A stretch of 11,154 bases of DNA from a bacterium (GCA_018623895.1 JAAZUY010000012.1:1-11154); one strand, 5' to 3'; counted from the stretch's first letter, positions 1-6,557 are shown. The notes: generated by a model not told the origin, from the sequence alone. Numbers and translations: made by a program.

Positions 1-1252
1 CACCATGTCCTACTTCTCTTCTTCCAACAAATCCATATCTTCCTGTCTCTCCTACAGAAAATGGTGGAAAATTATAATGCAACATAAATCTTTTAGTATC
101 CACTGGTCTGATGCCATCAATCAATTGGTTTTCTCCTAATGCTCCGAGAGTTACAACTCCCAACGCTTGAGTTTGACCTCTGGTAAAAAGAGCACTACCA
201 TGAGTTCTTTTTAAAACATCAATTCTATTTGATAGTTCACGTATTTCATCTAAACCTCTTCCATCCGGTCTAATTTTGTCTTCAGTAATGAGTCTTCTAG
301 TTTCTTTTGTAACGATTTCATCTAAAATTTCCTTTACAAATTTTAATCGAAGTTTATTTCTCTCAAAATCTAAAAATTTGACTCCATCTAATTCTTTAAA
401 AAAGGGTTTTGACTCATATTTATCCAAGATTTCAGATTTAATTTCATCAATCTTTTTGTATCTTTCAAGTTTATCTTGAGTAGAAACTGCTTTTTTAAGA
501 TTTTCCTCTGCAAGTTCCTTAACCTCACTCGTTAATTCATTCGTAGGTTCTAAAACTTCAAAGTCCATTTTTTTTACATCATATTCTTTCAAAATTTCTA
601 GTTGAAAGTCACACAACTCTCGAATCATTTCATGTGCATAGAGAATAGCTTCTAACATATCTTTTTCTGATACCTCTTTCGCACCTGATTCAACCATGTT
701 TATTGCTTCCTTAGTACCTGCAACAATTAAATCTAAATCTGAATTTTTCATTTCTTCAGGATTTGGATTGACTACAAGTGAACCGTCAATTCTACCTATG
801 TGAACTGCAGCAACTGGACCATAAAAAGGTATATCAGACAAGTTTAGAATAAGTCCTGTTCCAAAAAATGATGCCATTTCAGGACTTGCATTAATATCAC
901 TAGATAGAACTGTATTAATTACTTGAACTTCATTCATAAATCCTTTTGGGAAAAGTGGCCTTATAGGTCTATCAATTAATCTAGAAGTTAATGTTTCGTG
1001 TTCTGAAGGTCTACCTTCTCTTCTTAAAAATCCTCCTGGGATTTTCCCTGCTGAATAAAGTTTCTCTTGATAAACCACCATTAAAGGAAAAAAACCTCTA
1101 TCAGTTGCTTCTTTACTCGCTGTTACTACACTCATTACAGTAGATTCACCATATGTAACCATTACAGAGGCTTTTGCTTGTTTAGCTACTTCTCCAATTT
1201 CTACTTTTAAAACTCTTCCACCAAATTTCTTTTGGTATGTTTTTAATGACAT
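1..1252 (-). CDS. pnp: Polyribonucleotide nucleotidyltransferase (PNPase), N-terminal 417 residues, cut by window edge
   Basis: PNPase is a trimeric 3'-to-5' phosphorolytic exoribonuclease of cytoplasmic mRNA decay. Reading the minus strand by hand from the ATG at 1252-1250 gives an open frame to base 1 beginning MSLKTYQKKFGGR. The first RNase PH domain spans about residues 8-145 and includes the family blocks IPGGFLRREGRPSEHETLTS and LIDRPIRPLFP. The linking helical domain covers about 150-320, and the second RNase PH domain begins near 335 (ITEDKIRPDGRG) and reaches GRREVGHG at the edge. The catalytic part of domain 2 and the KH and S1 domains would lie left of the window. A Shine-Dalgarno AAGGAG at 1265-1260, 7 nt before the ATG, fixes the start. 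It follows rpsO, the usual rpsO-pnp order, but is separated from it by a terminator and a possible promoter of its own. Identification is very secure from sequence motifs. Confidence 0.98.
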   Translation of the reverse strand, partial: MSLKTYQKKFGGRVLKVEIGEVAKQAKASVMVTYGESTVMSVVTASKEATDRGFFPLMVVYQEKLYSAGKIPGGFLRREGRPSEHETLTSRLIDRPIRPLFPKGFMNEVQVINTVLSSDINASPEMASFFGTGLILNLSDIPFYGPVAAVHIGRIDGSLVVNPNPEEMKNSDLDLIVAGTKEAINMVESGAKEVSEKDMLEAILYAHEMIRELCDFQLEILKEYDVKKMDFEVLEPTNELTSEVKELAEENLKKAVSTQDKLERYKKIDEIKSEILDKYESKPFFKELDGVKFLDFERNKLRLKFVKEILDEIVTKETRRLITEDKIRPDGRGLDEIRELSNRIDVLKRTHGSALFTRGQTQALGVVTLGALGENQLIDGIRPVDTKRFMLHYNFPPFSVGETGRYGFVGRREVGHG

Positions 1253-1271
1253 ATAAAATCTCCTTCATTTT

Positions 1272-1285
1272 ATATAAATTTATAT
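1272..1285. repeat. Perfect 14-bp A/T palindrome in the pnp leader
   Basis: ATATAAATTTATAT reads the same on both strands and lies 6 bp upstream of the pnp Shine-Dalgarno. As RNA it could form a weak hairpin or a dimer. PNPase leaders in enterobacteria carry a cleaved stem that mediates autoregulation, but nothing here resembles that longer stem, so a functional link is speculative. In DNA this rich in A and T such a palindrome may be chance. Confidence 0.3.
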
Positions 1286-1301
1286 TTTTCAAATCTCACT
1301 T

Positions 1302-1330
1302 ATAATATCATATAAATATCTTATTGTATA
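1302..1330 (-). promoter_or_regulatory. Candidate pnp promoter (extended -10)
   Basis: On the minus strand TGATATTAT (1310-1302) gives a TGn-extended -10 of TATTAT at 1307-1302. A weak -35 TATACA lies at 1330-1325, 17 bp upstream. Transcription would start near 1295, leaving a leader of about 43 nt before pnp. It sits just downstream of the rpsO terminator, where a separate pnp promoter would be expected. The surroundings are almost pure A/T, so chance matches are easy and confidence is moderate at best. Confidence 0.4.
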
Positions 1331-1331
1331 T

Positions 1332-1360
1332 AAAAAAGGGATGTCTAACGACGGATCCCT
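1332..1360 (-). terminator. Intrinsic terminator overlapping the rpsO stop codon
   Basis: On the minus strand AGGGAT (1360-1355) pairs perfectly with ATCCCT (1342-1337). Inside it GTC can pair with GAC around a GTTA loop, with a two-base CC bulge. The run TTTTTT (1337-1332) follows directly. The 5' arm lies in the last codons of rpsO and the TAG stop is within the hairpin, so ribosomes finishing rpsO would cover the stem. This could make termination depend on rpsO translation; that part is inference. Confidence 0.7.
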
Positions 1361-1614
1361 AATTTAGTTATTAGCTCTTGATAACGATTGACATCTTTAA
1401 ATCTAAGATACGATAACAACCTACGTCTATGTCCTATTTTTTGAAACAAACCTCTTCTTGAATGAAAGTCATGGATGTGAGTTTTTAAATGATCATTAAG
1501 TTCTGTAATTTCGTGTGTAAGTAAAGCAATTTGAACTTCTGGTGATCCTGTATCTTTTTCGTCTCTACGGTAGGACAAAATAATTTCTTGTTTTTTTTCA
1601 GCCGTTAAAGCCAT
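1345..1614 (-). CDS. rpsO: Small ribosomal subunit protein S15 (uS15)
   Basis: S15 is a primary binder of the central domain of 16S rRNA and helps assemble the 30S platform. The 89-residue length is the usual one for bacterial S15. Family blocks are present in order: DTGSPEVQIALLTHEI near residues 21-36, HDFHSRRGL near 48-56, and the C-terminal RRRLLSYL...YQELITKLGIRR. The start ATG at 1614-1612 has a strong Shine-Dalgarno AAAGGAG at 1627-1621 with 6 nt spacing. It is followed by pnp, the common bacterial order, and preceded by darA, which is unusual. A promoter and a structured leader lie directly upstream and a terminator overlaps its stop, so it may be largely a single-gene transcript. S15 commonly represses its own translation through the mRNA leader. 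Confidence 0.98.
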   Translation of the reverse strand: MALTAEKKQEIILSYRRDEKDTGSPEVQIALLTHEITELNDHLKTHIHDFHSRRGLFQKIGHRRRLLSYLRFKDVNRYQELITKLGIRR

Positions 1615-1673
1615 ATAAAACTCCTTTGCGATAAACTAAAGTGAAGGTCTAGCCGTACACCTTGTATTCGACT
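1615..1673 (-). promoter_or_regulatory. Candidate S15 autoregulatory mRNA leader
   Basis: The predicted rpsO leader of about 58 nt contains AAGGT (1663-1659) pairing with ACCTT (1648-1644) around a 10-nt loop in which TA and TA can add two pairs. The same CCTT (1647-1644) can instead pair with AAGG of the Shine-Dalgarno (1626-1623). The two structures are mutually exclusive: one leaves the ribosome site free, the other hides it. S15 is known to autoregulate through leaders of differing architecture in different bacterial groups. I do not recognise a specific published class here, so the regulatory role is inference from pairing alone. Confidence 0.4.
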
Positions 1674-1678
1674 CAATT

Positions 1679-1706
1679 ATTTTACCATATTTTTTTTATA
1701 ATTCAA
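1679..1706 (-). promoter_or_regulatory. Candidate rpsO promoter (extended -10)
   Basis: On the minus strand a TGn-extended -10, TGG followed by TAAAAT (1684-1679), is preceded by a -35 TTGAAT (1706-1701) at 16 bp spacing. The -35 overlaps the darA stop codon. The predicted start near 1672 gives a leader of about 58 nt. The two elements, spacing and location agree well with a sigma-A promoter. Confidence 0.6.
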
Positions 1707-2026
1707 ATTTTAACAAATTGATCAACAGGCAATACAAATACTGTAGCACCTCCAACTTCAACCTCTTGAGGAATCGCAGAAAATGCTCCGAACTCATTGA
1801 GAATAGTATTTGGAACTAATTTTTGTCTTTTCTTAGAGTTTTTTTCAATAAGTTCCAAAACATTAACGACTTTTTCATCATTAAGTCCAATCATAAATGT
1901 TACATTTTTAGATTTCAAAAAACCACCTTCTGTAGCGAGCCTTGTGACAAAATGTTTCTCATTAACTAAAGCTTTTTGAACTTTTAAAGCATCATCATTA
2001 GATACAATTGCAATCATTAATTTCAT
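1703..2026 (-). CDS. darA: PII-like cyclic-di-AMP receptor (DarA/PstA, YaaQ family)
   Basis: DarA is a small trimeric cytoplasmic PII-like protein that binds cyclic di-AMP in Bacillota; its downstream target is still poorly understood. The 107 residues match the family along their whole length: MKLMIAIVSNDDA at the start, the ligand-region block ATEGGFLKSKNVTFMIG at about 31-47, and the C-terminal EVEVGGATVFVLPVDQF. The region between about residues 65 and 90 is the usual variable loop. The ATG at 2026-2024 has a GAGGT Shine-Dalgarno just upstream, and it stops at TGA. In many Bacillota the gene sits near tmk and holB; here it lies between ribF and rpsO with its own apparent promoter. Its presence implies cyclic-di-AMP signalling, although no diadenylate cyclase is in view. 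Family assignment is secure. Confidence 0.93.
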   Translation of the reverse strand: MKLMIAIVSNDDALKVQKALVNEKHFVTRLATEGGFLKSKNVTFMIGLNDEKVVNVLELIEKNSKKRQKLVPNTILNEFGAFSAIPQEVEVGGATVFVLPVDQFVKI

Positions 2027-2044
2027 ATATTACCTCACTTAAAT

Positions 2045-2071
2045 ATTATACCATATTAATATAGCGATCAA
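2045..2071 (-). promoter_or_regulatory. Candidate darA promoter within the ribF 3' end
   Basis: On the minus strand TGGTATAAT (2053-2045) is a perfect consensus -10 with the TGn extension, located over the last codons of ribF. A TTGATC hexamer (2071-2066) lies 15 bp upstream, a short spacing that an extended -10 can tolerate. Transcription would start near 2038, giving a leader of only about a dozen bases that includes the GAGGT ribosome site. This would uncouple darA from truB-ribF. Confidence 0.6.
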
Positions 2072-2945
2072 TAATGGTTTTTTTATCATGATTAAGCTGT
2101 TCTTTTAATTCTTCTAGGTTTTCAAATTTATGTTCATTTCTAATATGTTCAATAAAATAAATTCTAATAGACTGGTTATAAATATCTTTATTGAAGTCAA
2201 AAATATTTACCTCTAATTTAATTTTATTGTTAGAGTTAATAGTAGGGTTATATCCAACATTACACATTCCATCGTAAAATTTTTTATTATAAAAAACCTT
2301 AACATAATAAACTCCATTTTTAGGAATCTTATAATTACCATAGTCAACATTAGCTGTTTTATATCCGATTTTATTCCCGATTTTTAATCCATGTTCAACA
2401 ATGCCTTCTATAGAATAATTTCTTCCAAGAAGACTACTTACTTTTTTTACGTTTCCATTAGCTAATTCTTCTCTTATTAAAGTAGATGAAACTTTTCCAT
2501 ATTTTTCTTTGTAATCTTCAACTTCAATAATTTCAAAATGTTCTTTTAAATCAGATAACTTTCCACTTGCTCTATATCCAAACTTAGTATCCTTCCCTGA
2601 GACAACTCTAACAACGTTTAAAGATTTTAAAAATGAAATAAATTCATTCACACTCAATTTTGAAAACTCATTATCAAAATTAATGATAAAAAAATTATGT
2701 ATACCTTGTTCAGATAAAATCTTTTCATTGTCTTTTTGACTTGACAAATATTTAAAATCTTCATTCTTAAAGAATGCTTTCGGATGAGGATGAAAAGTCA
2801 TTATTGAAGGGTCACTATCTTTATAGGACTTTATAATCTTTATCAATTTTTGATGACCTAAATGAATGCCATCAAAATTTCCAATGCAAATTGTTATTTT
2901 TGAGTTGTTATTTATATTTTTATATTTTCCTTTTAGAACTGTCAT
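2046..2945 (-). CDS. ribF: Bifunctional riboflavin kinase / FAD synthetase
   Basis: RibF phosphorylates riboflavin to FMN and adenylates FMN to FAD in the cytoplasm. The 299-residue product has the two expected domains. The N-terminal nucleotidyltransferase (about 1-160) carries FDGIHLGH (24-31), FHPHP (51-55), a KFGYRASGKLSDL block and SSTLIREELANGNV (153-166). The C-terminal flavokinase (about 172-299) carries GRNYSIEGIVEHG, GNKIGYKTANV (190-200), GVYYVKV, EVNIFDF with the likely catalytic Glu245, and IRNEHKF. The normal GxPTAN-type motif reads GYKTAN: Lys196 replaces the proline, while Thr197 and Asn199, which help hold Mg-ATP, remain. The ATG at 2945-2943 overlaps the truB TAA by one base (TAATG) and lacks a strong Shine-Dalgarno, suggesting translational coupling to truB. 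truB-ribF adjacency is common in Bacillota. Confidence 0.96.
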   Translation of the reverse strand: MTVLKGKYKNINNNSKITICIGNFDGIHLGHQKLIKIIKSYKDSDPSIMTFHPHPKAFFKNEDFKYLSSQKDNEKILSEQGIHNFFIINFDNEFSKLSVNEFISFLKSLNVVRVVSGKDTKFGYRASGKLSDLKEHFEIIEVEDYKEKYGKVSSTLIREELANGNVKKVSSLLGRNYSIEGIVEHGLKIGNKIGYKTANVDYGNYKIPKNGVYYVKVFYNKKFYDGMCNVGYNPTINSNNKIKLEVNIFDFNKDIYNQSIRIYFIEHIRNEHKFENLEELKEQLNHDKKTIIDRYINMV

Positions 2946-3784
2946 TAATTTATCACCGGTTTAAAAGAATTATTTTCTGTTGGAACATAATAGGCTATAA
3001 ACTCACCTTTTTTGTTATAAACACAAAAAGGCTCTTCTTTATTATATTGCCTTGAATCTAATACTAATCCATTTTTGACCTTGCTTATAAGAAATTCATT
3101 TAAGATTATTTTTTTATTTTCCTGAAATATTTCATCAAAAGTTACCAAGTCATCAATTCCAATTGTTTCTATACATTTTGCTTTTCTAATATTAAATTTA
3201 CCTGAAGATATTCTCTTTAATTCTAAAACATGACCAAATGTTTTACATCTTTTTCCTAAATCATCTGCGATAGTTCTAATGTATGTACCTTTACTCACGG
3301 TCAAACTTAATTCCAAAAATGGTGGATTATAATCTATGATTTTATGACTATGTATTTTGATTTTTACTTTTTCTCTTTTTACATCAAGACCTTTTCTTGC
3401 ATATTCATATAATTTTTTTCCAGCTATTTTTTTTGCAGAAAACATTGGCGGCATCTGAAAATATTCTTTCATCTTTAATAGTTGTTCTTCAACCTCATTT
3501 ATACTTGGTAAATATTCTGAAACTCCCTTTTTTTTGCCTAAATAATCCTGAGTGTCCGTCTCTTCTCCAAACTTTATCATAGCTTGATAAGATTTTTTTT
3601 GATTCAAAAAAAGACTTGCAATTTTTGTAGCTCTTCCAACTAATATTACCAACAAACCCGTCGCAAATGGATCAAGAGTTCCAGCGTGTCCTACTTTTGA
3701 AACATTGAATTTTTTTCTGATATGCTTAACGACTTCGAATGAGGACATATTTTTTGATTTATCAATTAAAAATATTCCATCCAT
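2945..3784 (-). CDS. truB: tRNA pseudouridine(55) synthase TruB
   Basis: TruB isomerises U55 in the T-loop of tRNAs to pseudouridine. The 279-residue product has the family signature KVGHAGTLDPFATGLL at about 30-45 with catalytic Asp38, followed by KKSYQAMIKFGEETDTQD (63-80), MPPMFSAKKIAGKKLYEYARKG (111-132) and SKGTYIRTIADDLG (164-177). The short C-terminal part after about 205 is poorly conserved and fits a reduced PUA-like tail. The opening is IDKSKNMSSF where IDKPxGxTSF is typical. The ATG at 3784-3782 is preceded by AAAGGA at 3796-3791. No promoter is apparent between trxA and truB, so expression may come from read-through of the trxA hairpin. It is joined to ribF by a TAATG overlap. Confidence 0.97.
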   Translation of the reverse strand: MDGIFLIDKSKNMSSFEVVKHIRKKFNVSKVGHAGTLDPFATGLLVILVGRATKIASLFLNQKKSYQAMIKFGEETDTQDYLGKKKGVSEYLPSINEVEEQLLKMKEYFQMPPMFSAKKIAGKKLYEYARKGLDVKREKVKIKIHSHKIIDYNPPFLELSLTVSKGTYIRTIADDLGKRCKTFGHVLELKRISSGKFNIRKAKCIETIGIDDLVTFDEIFQENKKIILNEFLISKVKNGLVLDSRQYNKEEPFCVYNKKGEFIAYYVPTENNSFKPVIN

Positions 3785-3801
3785 ATTTTTTCCTTTTCAT
3801 T

Positions 3802-3826
3802 AAAATAAAAAGCACTATGAGTGCTT
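3802..3826 (-). terminator. Hairpin terminator or attenuator between trxA and truB
   Basis: On the minus strand AAGCACT (3826-3820) pairs perfectly with AGTGCTT (3816-3810) around a CAT triloop, followed by TTTATTTT (3809-3802). The 5' arm overlaps the trxA stop codon. The interrupted T tract suggests partial termination, which would fit the absence of any promoter I can see for the downstream truB-ribF pair. Strength cannot be judged by eye. Confidence 0.75.
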
Positions 3827-4136
3827 ACTTATTCAAATTATTAATCCAATCAAGTAATTTTTCTTTTGGTTGGTAACCCATTTTTCGATCAACTTCTTTT
3901 CCATCTTTATAGAGTAATACAGTTGGTACACTTTTTATTAATACTTCCTTTGCTTGTTCTCTATATTCATCTATATCTATTCTACCAAAATCAACTTCAT
4001 TTAATTCTTTATCTATCTTTTCAAGAACAGGCTTCAACATTTTACATGGTCCACACCAAGTAGCATAATATAAAACAATTGATAATCCTTTTTCTCCAAC
4101 GAAACTTTTGTATTCTTGTCCTTTATATTCATTCAT
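3825..4136 (-). CDS. trxA: Thioredoxin
   Basis: Thioredoxin is a cytoplasmic disulfide reductase that donates electrons to enzymes such as methionine sulfoxide reductase, which is also encoded in this window. The 103-residue protein is the usual size for TrxA. The classical active site WCGPC is at 27-31, and the cis-proline loop SVPT at 69-72 (Pro71). The central Asp of E. coli thioredoxin is not obviously kept: the segment before the active site reads IVLYYATWCGPC. The ATG at 4136-4134 follows a GGGAG ribosome site with 8 nt spacing. A near-consensus promoter lies directly upstream and a hairpin overlaps its stop, so it is likely produced mainly as a short transcript. mutS2-trxA adjacency is also seen in Bacillus-like genomes. 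Confidence 0.96.
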   Translation of the reverse strand: MNEYKGQEYKSFVGEKGLSIVLYYATWCGPCKMLKPVLEKIDKELNEVDFGRIDIDEYREQAKEVLIKSVPTVLLYKDGKEVDRKMGYQPKEKLLDWINNLNK

Positions 4137-4165
4137 TTTAAATCTCCCTAAAATAGTCTATATAA

Positions 4166-4194
4166 AGTATAATATTTTAGTTATTTTTTTTCAA
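4166..4194 (-). promoter_or_regulatory. Strong candidate trxA promoter
   Basis: On the minus strand -35 TTGAAA (4194-4189) and -10 TATACT (4171-4166) are spaced by exactly 17 bp, between mutS2 and trxA. The predicted start near 4159 gives a leader of about 23 nt with the GGGAG ribosome site. This is the best-matching sigma-A promoter in the window. An A8 run covers the end of the -35 and the start of the spacer. Confidence 0.75.
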
Positions 4195-4204
4195 GCTTAT
4201 TTTG

Positions 4205-6493
4205 TTATTTAAGTTCTATAACGGTAACTCCAGCCAGACCTTCTCCTTCTTTTCCCAAACGGTGTGATTTTATGTAATCTTTTCCTTTAATAAATTCATA
4301 TACTGCTTTTTTTACTGCACCTGTTCCAAATCCATGAATAACGGAGAATTCTTTGATATTTGACAAAATTAAATCATCAATATGTTTTTCAAGAGCAAAT
4401 TTAACCTCTTCAAATCTGTATCCTCTTAAATCTAAATTTAAATTATGATTAGTTCTTTTTACTGTATTATTTTTAATACTTTTTTCTTCTCTTTTTAAGA
4501 TGTCATTATTAGGAACTAAATCTTTTGATTCAAAATATATTTCAAATTGACCCAATACAACTTTAAATTTGTTTTTTTTCTTCTCTATAATTGTTCCGAC
4601 TTGGCCATATCTTTCTACTTTTACTTGATCTCCAATTTCAAAATTATTTTTATTTATCTTTTCTTTTTTTGATTGAATATTATTAATTTTGCCTCTAATT
4701 CGAGAATAGTCATTAAAATCAATTTGTTTTTTTGAGAACTCTTTTAAATAATTTTTTACTTTTTTAATCTTTTTATCTAATTCATCAGTTTTTTTCTTTA
4801 AAGCAACTTCAATAATATTTTGTTTCTTTTTCTCAAAATTTAGTCTTTTGTTTTCAAAATCTTGAATTTTCTTATTAAACATTTGTTTTTCAATCATATA
4901 TTTTGTTTCTTTATTTAATATATCTTTTTCTTTTTTTTGTAACTCAATTAAAAGTTTATCAGTTTTTGAGAGATTGTTGTTAAATATTTGTTTTGAATTT
5001 TCTAATATTGATTTTTGCAAGCCCAACTTTTTGGCAATATCAAGTCCATGTGATTGTCCAAAAATACCTTCAACGATTTCATAAAGTGGTGTAAGAGTTT
5101 CTAAATCAAATGCAACTGAAGCTATTTTTAGATTATTTGTTATTGCATATTCTTTTATTGCTTGAAAATGAGTAGTTACAAAAAGCATTGCTCCCTTAGT
5201 CAAATATTCATTCATAATTGCCTTTGCAATAGATACTCCCTCTTGTGGATCTGTTCCCGAACCTATTTCATCAATTAATATTAAGGTTTTAGAATTTGAA
5301 TGATTTATGAAACGGATTTGTTTACTTAGGTGATTTGAAAATGTTGACAAATTCTGATGAATAGATTGGTAGTCGCCAATATCAGCAAAGAGATTTTCAA
5401 AAACCATAATTTTAGATCCCTCTTCAGCAGGAATATACAAACCTAACTGTCCTAATAATTGAATAAGTCCAACAGTTTTTAACGCAACAGTTTTTCCTCC
5501 AGTGTTTGAACCTGTAATAAATAATGCTTTACTTTCTTTTGATAAAGTAATATTTATTGGAACAACTTTGCCTTTTAAATGAGGATGTCGAGCATTTATT
5601 AAATTAATTTCTTTAGAAGAAAAATTTGGCCTTGAATAATATTTTCTATTACAATATACTGCTTTTGCTTGGTAAACATCATAAAATGTTAGCATATCAA
5701 CTAATTCTACTAATTCAGAGTTATTTAATTTTATTAACAATGAAATTTTTTCTAATATAAGTTTTATTTCATTTTTTTCTTGCTCTATTAATATAAGTTT
5801 CTTTTGTCGTAAGTTTGATGAAGATGACGGCTCGATATAAATAGTTTGCTTTGTATTAGATATATCAATTATATTTCCTTTTACTTTATTTTTATATTTG
5901 TCTTTAATTGCTATACATAAGGAATTTCCCCTATTATAAACTATGTTATTACTTAGATATTGTCTATGTTTTTTTAATTCTTCATTTATATTTTCAACAT
6001 ATAATTTTTCATTTCTTTCAATTTTTTTTCTAATTTTATATAAATCCTCAGTCGCATTATCCTTAATTATTCCATTTTTATCTAAATACACATCTAGTTT
6101 TACTTTGAGTTTGGATAGATCTGATGGTTTATTTTTTGTAAAAAAACTGTTATCTTTAAGACCTTTTTTTACTATTTTTTTAAAGTTAAGTATTTCAATT
6201 GATGTTAATACAGTTTTATATACATTCTTTAACTCGTTTAAATTTAAAAAATATCCTTTCACTATTAATTCCAAAAGATTTAAGATATCATAGTTTTCAA
6301 TTAAAGGAATTTTATTAAAAGTATTATTAATTTCAATAAGACTGTCTATATTATCTAGAGATTCGTTAATTAACGCATTATCAAAAGAAATGTTTTGTGA
6401 TAAGATTTTTGTTTTTGCTCTTAATCCCAAAGCATATTTAGAAATTTTTTCTAATTCTATATTTAATTCAAGAACATCGCTATCAAAAGCCAC
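4205..6493 (-). CDS. mutS2: MutS2 family ATPase with C-terminal Smr domain
   Basis: MutS2 is a dimeric ABC-type ATPase. In Bacillus it recognises collided ribosomes and helps split them; in other bacteria it has been linked to suppression of recombination. The 762 residues are a little shorter than the usual 780-790. Seen in order: MutS-like core and lever helices (about 1-300), Walker A TGSNTGGKT (327-335), signature-type TFSNHLS (384-390), Walker B TLILIDEIGSGTDP (403-415, Asp408 and Glu409), VTTHF (439-443), a Lys/Glu-rich coiled coil (about 500-600), a KOW-like segment (about 619-660), and the Smr domain (about 685-762) with LDLRG (687-691) and HGFGTG (720-725). The mismatch-recognition domain of MutS is absent, as expected. 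It starts with GTG at 6493-6491, supported by AAGGAG 6 nt upstream. It diverges from rnhC. Confidence 0.97.
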   Translation of the reverse strand: MAFDSDVLELNIELEKISKYALGLRAKTKILSQNISFDNALINESLDNIDSLIEINNTFNKIPLIENYDILNLLELIVKGYFLNLNELKNVYKTVLTSIEILNFKKIVKKGLKDNSFFTKNKPSDLSKLKVKLDVYLDKNGIIKDNATEDLYKIRKKIERNEKLYVENINEELKKHRQYLSNNIVYNRGNSLCIAIKDKYKNKVKGNIIDISNTKQTIYIEPSSSSNLRQKKLILIEQEKNEIKLILEKISLLIKLNNSELVELVDMLTFYDVYQAKAVYCNRKYYSRPNFSSKEINLINARHPHLKGKVVPINITLSKESKALFITGSNTGGKTVALKTVGLIQLLGQLGLYIPAEEGSKIMVFENLFADIGDYQSIHQNLSTFSNHLSKQIRFINHSNSKTLILIDEIGSGTDPQEGVSIAKAIMNEYLTKGAMLFVTTHFQAIKEYAITNNLKIASVAFDLETLTPLYEIVEGIFGQSHGLDIAKKLGLQKSILENSKQIFNNNLSKTDKLLIELQKKEKDILNKETKYMIEKQMFNKKIQDFENKRLNFEKKKQNIIEVALKKKTDELDKKIKKVKNYLKEFSKKQIDFNDYSRIRGKINNIQSKKEKINKNNFEIGDQVKVERYGQVGTIIEKKKNKFKVVLGQFEIYFESKDLVPNNDILKREEKSIKNNTVKRTNHNLNLDLRGYRFEEVKFALEKHIDDLILSNIKEFSVIHGFGTGAVKKAVYEFIKGKDYIKSHRLGKEGEGLAGVTVIELK

Positions 6494-6505
6494 TTAAAAC
6501 TCCTT
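6494..6505 (-). promoter_or_regulatory. Ribosome binding site fixing the GTG start of mutS2
   Basis: On the minus strand AAGGAG (6505-6500) sits 6 nt before the GTG at 6493-6491. The next residues, AFDSDVLELN, begin the expected N-terminal helix, and no upstream ATG in this frame is better placed. This supports a GTG rather than an ATG start. Confidence 0.85.
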
Positions 6506-6520
6506 AATTATCTCTTTTTA

Positions 6521-6529
6521 TGATATAAT
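6521..6529 (+). promoter_or_regulatory. Extended -10 promoter of rnhC, predicted to give a leaderless mRNA
   Basis: TGATATAAT is a consensus TATAAT (6524-6529) with the TGn extension. Standard spacing puts transcription start at about 6536, which is the A of the rnhC ATG. No clear -35 is visible, which an extended -10 can tolerate. No Shine-Dalgarno-like purine run precedes the ATG, consistent with a leaderless message. Confidence 0.6.
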
Positions 6530-6557
6530 AATACTATGAAATACTATTCAATGTCAG
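6528..6557 (-). promoter_or_regulatory. Candidate mutS2 promoter inside the rnhC 5' end
   Basis: On the minus strand -35 CTGACA (6557-6552) and -10 TATTAT (6533-6528) are 18 bp apart. Each matches the sigma-A consensus at five of six positions. The predicted start near 6521 leaves about 28 nt before the mutS2 GTG. The -35 lies in the first codons of rnhC, and the -10 overlaps the rnhC -10 by two bases, so the two promoters probably compete for polymerase. Confidence 0.6.

Noticed and set aside
276..479. Plus-strand open frame of 67 codons
   Set aside because: It lies wholly opposite pnp, whose antisense frame is confirmed by PNPase motifs; the translated product is low-complexity Ser/Leu/Phe typical of a shadow.
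1703..1705. TGA read as tryptophan (Mycoplasma code 4)
   Set aside because: Reading through TGA would extend DarA, LspA, the S16 protease and AspRS past their natural family C-termini, and visible tryptophans (for example in WCGPC of TrxA and GCFWG of MsrA) use TGG.
4137..4204. Terminator downstream of mutS2
   Set aside because: The gap contains an AAGCTT palindrome and an A8 run, but no hairpin followed by T's on the minus strand; the elements fit the trxA promoter instead.
5943..6293. Plus-strand open frame of 116 codons inside mutS2
   Set aside because: It is antisense to the MutS2 N-terminal core and is a Phe/Leu/Ser-rich artefact of an AT-rich coding strand with no ribosome site; the frames at 1797-1979, 3397-3582, 3866-4063 and 6754-6996 (minus) fall for the same reason.
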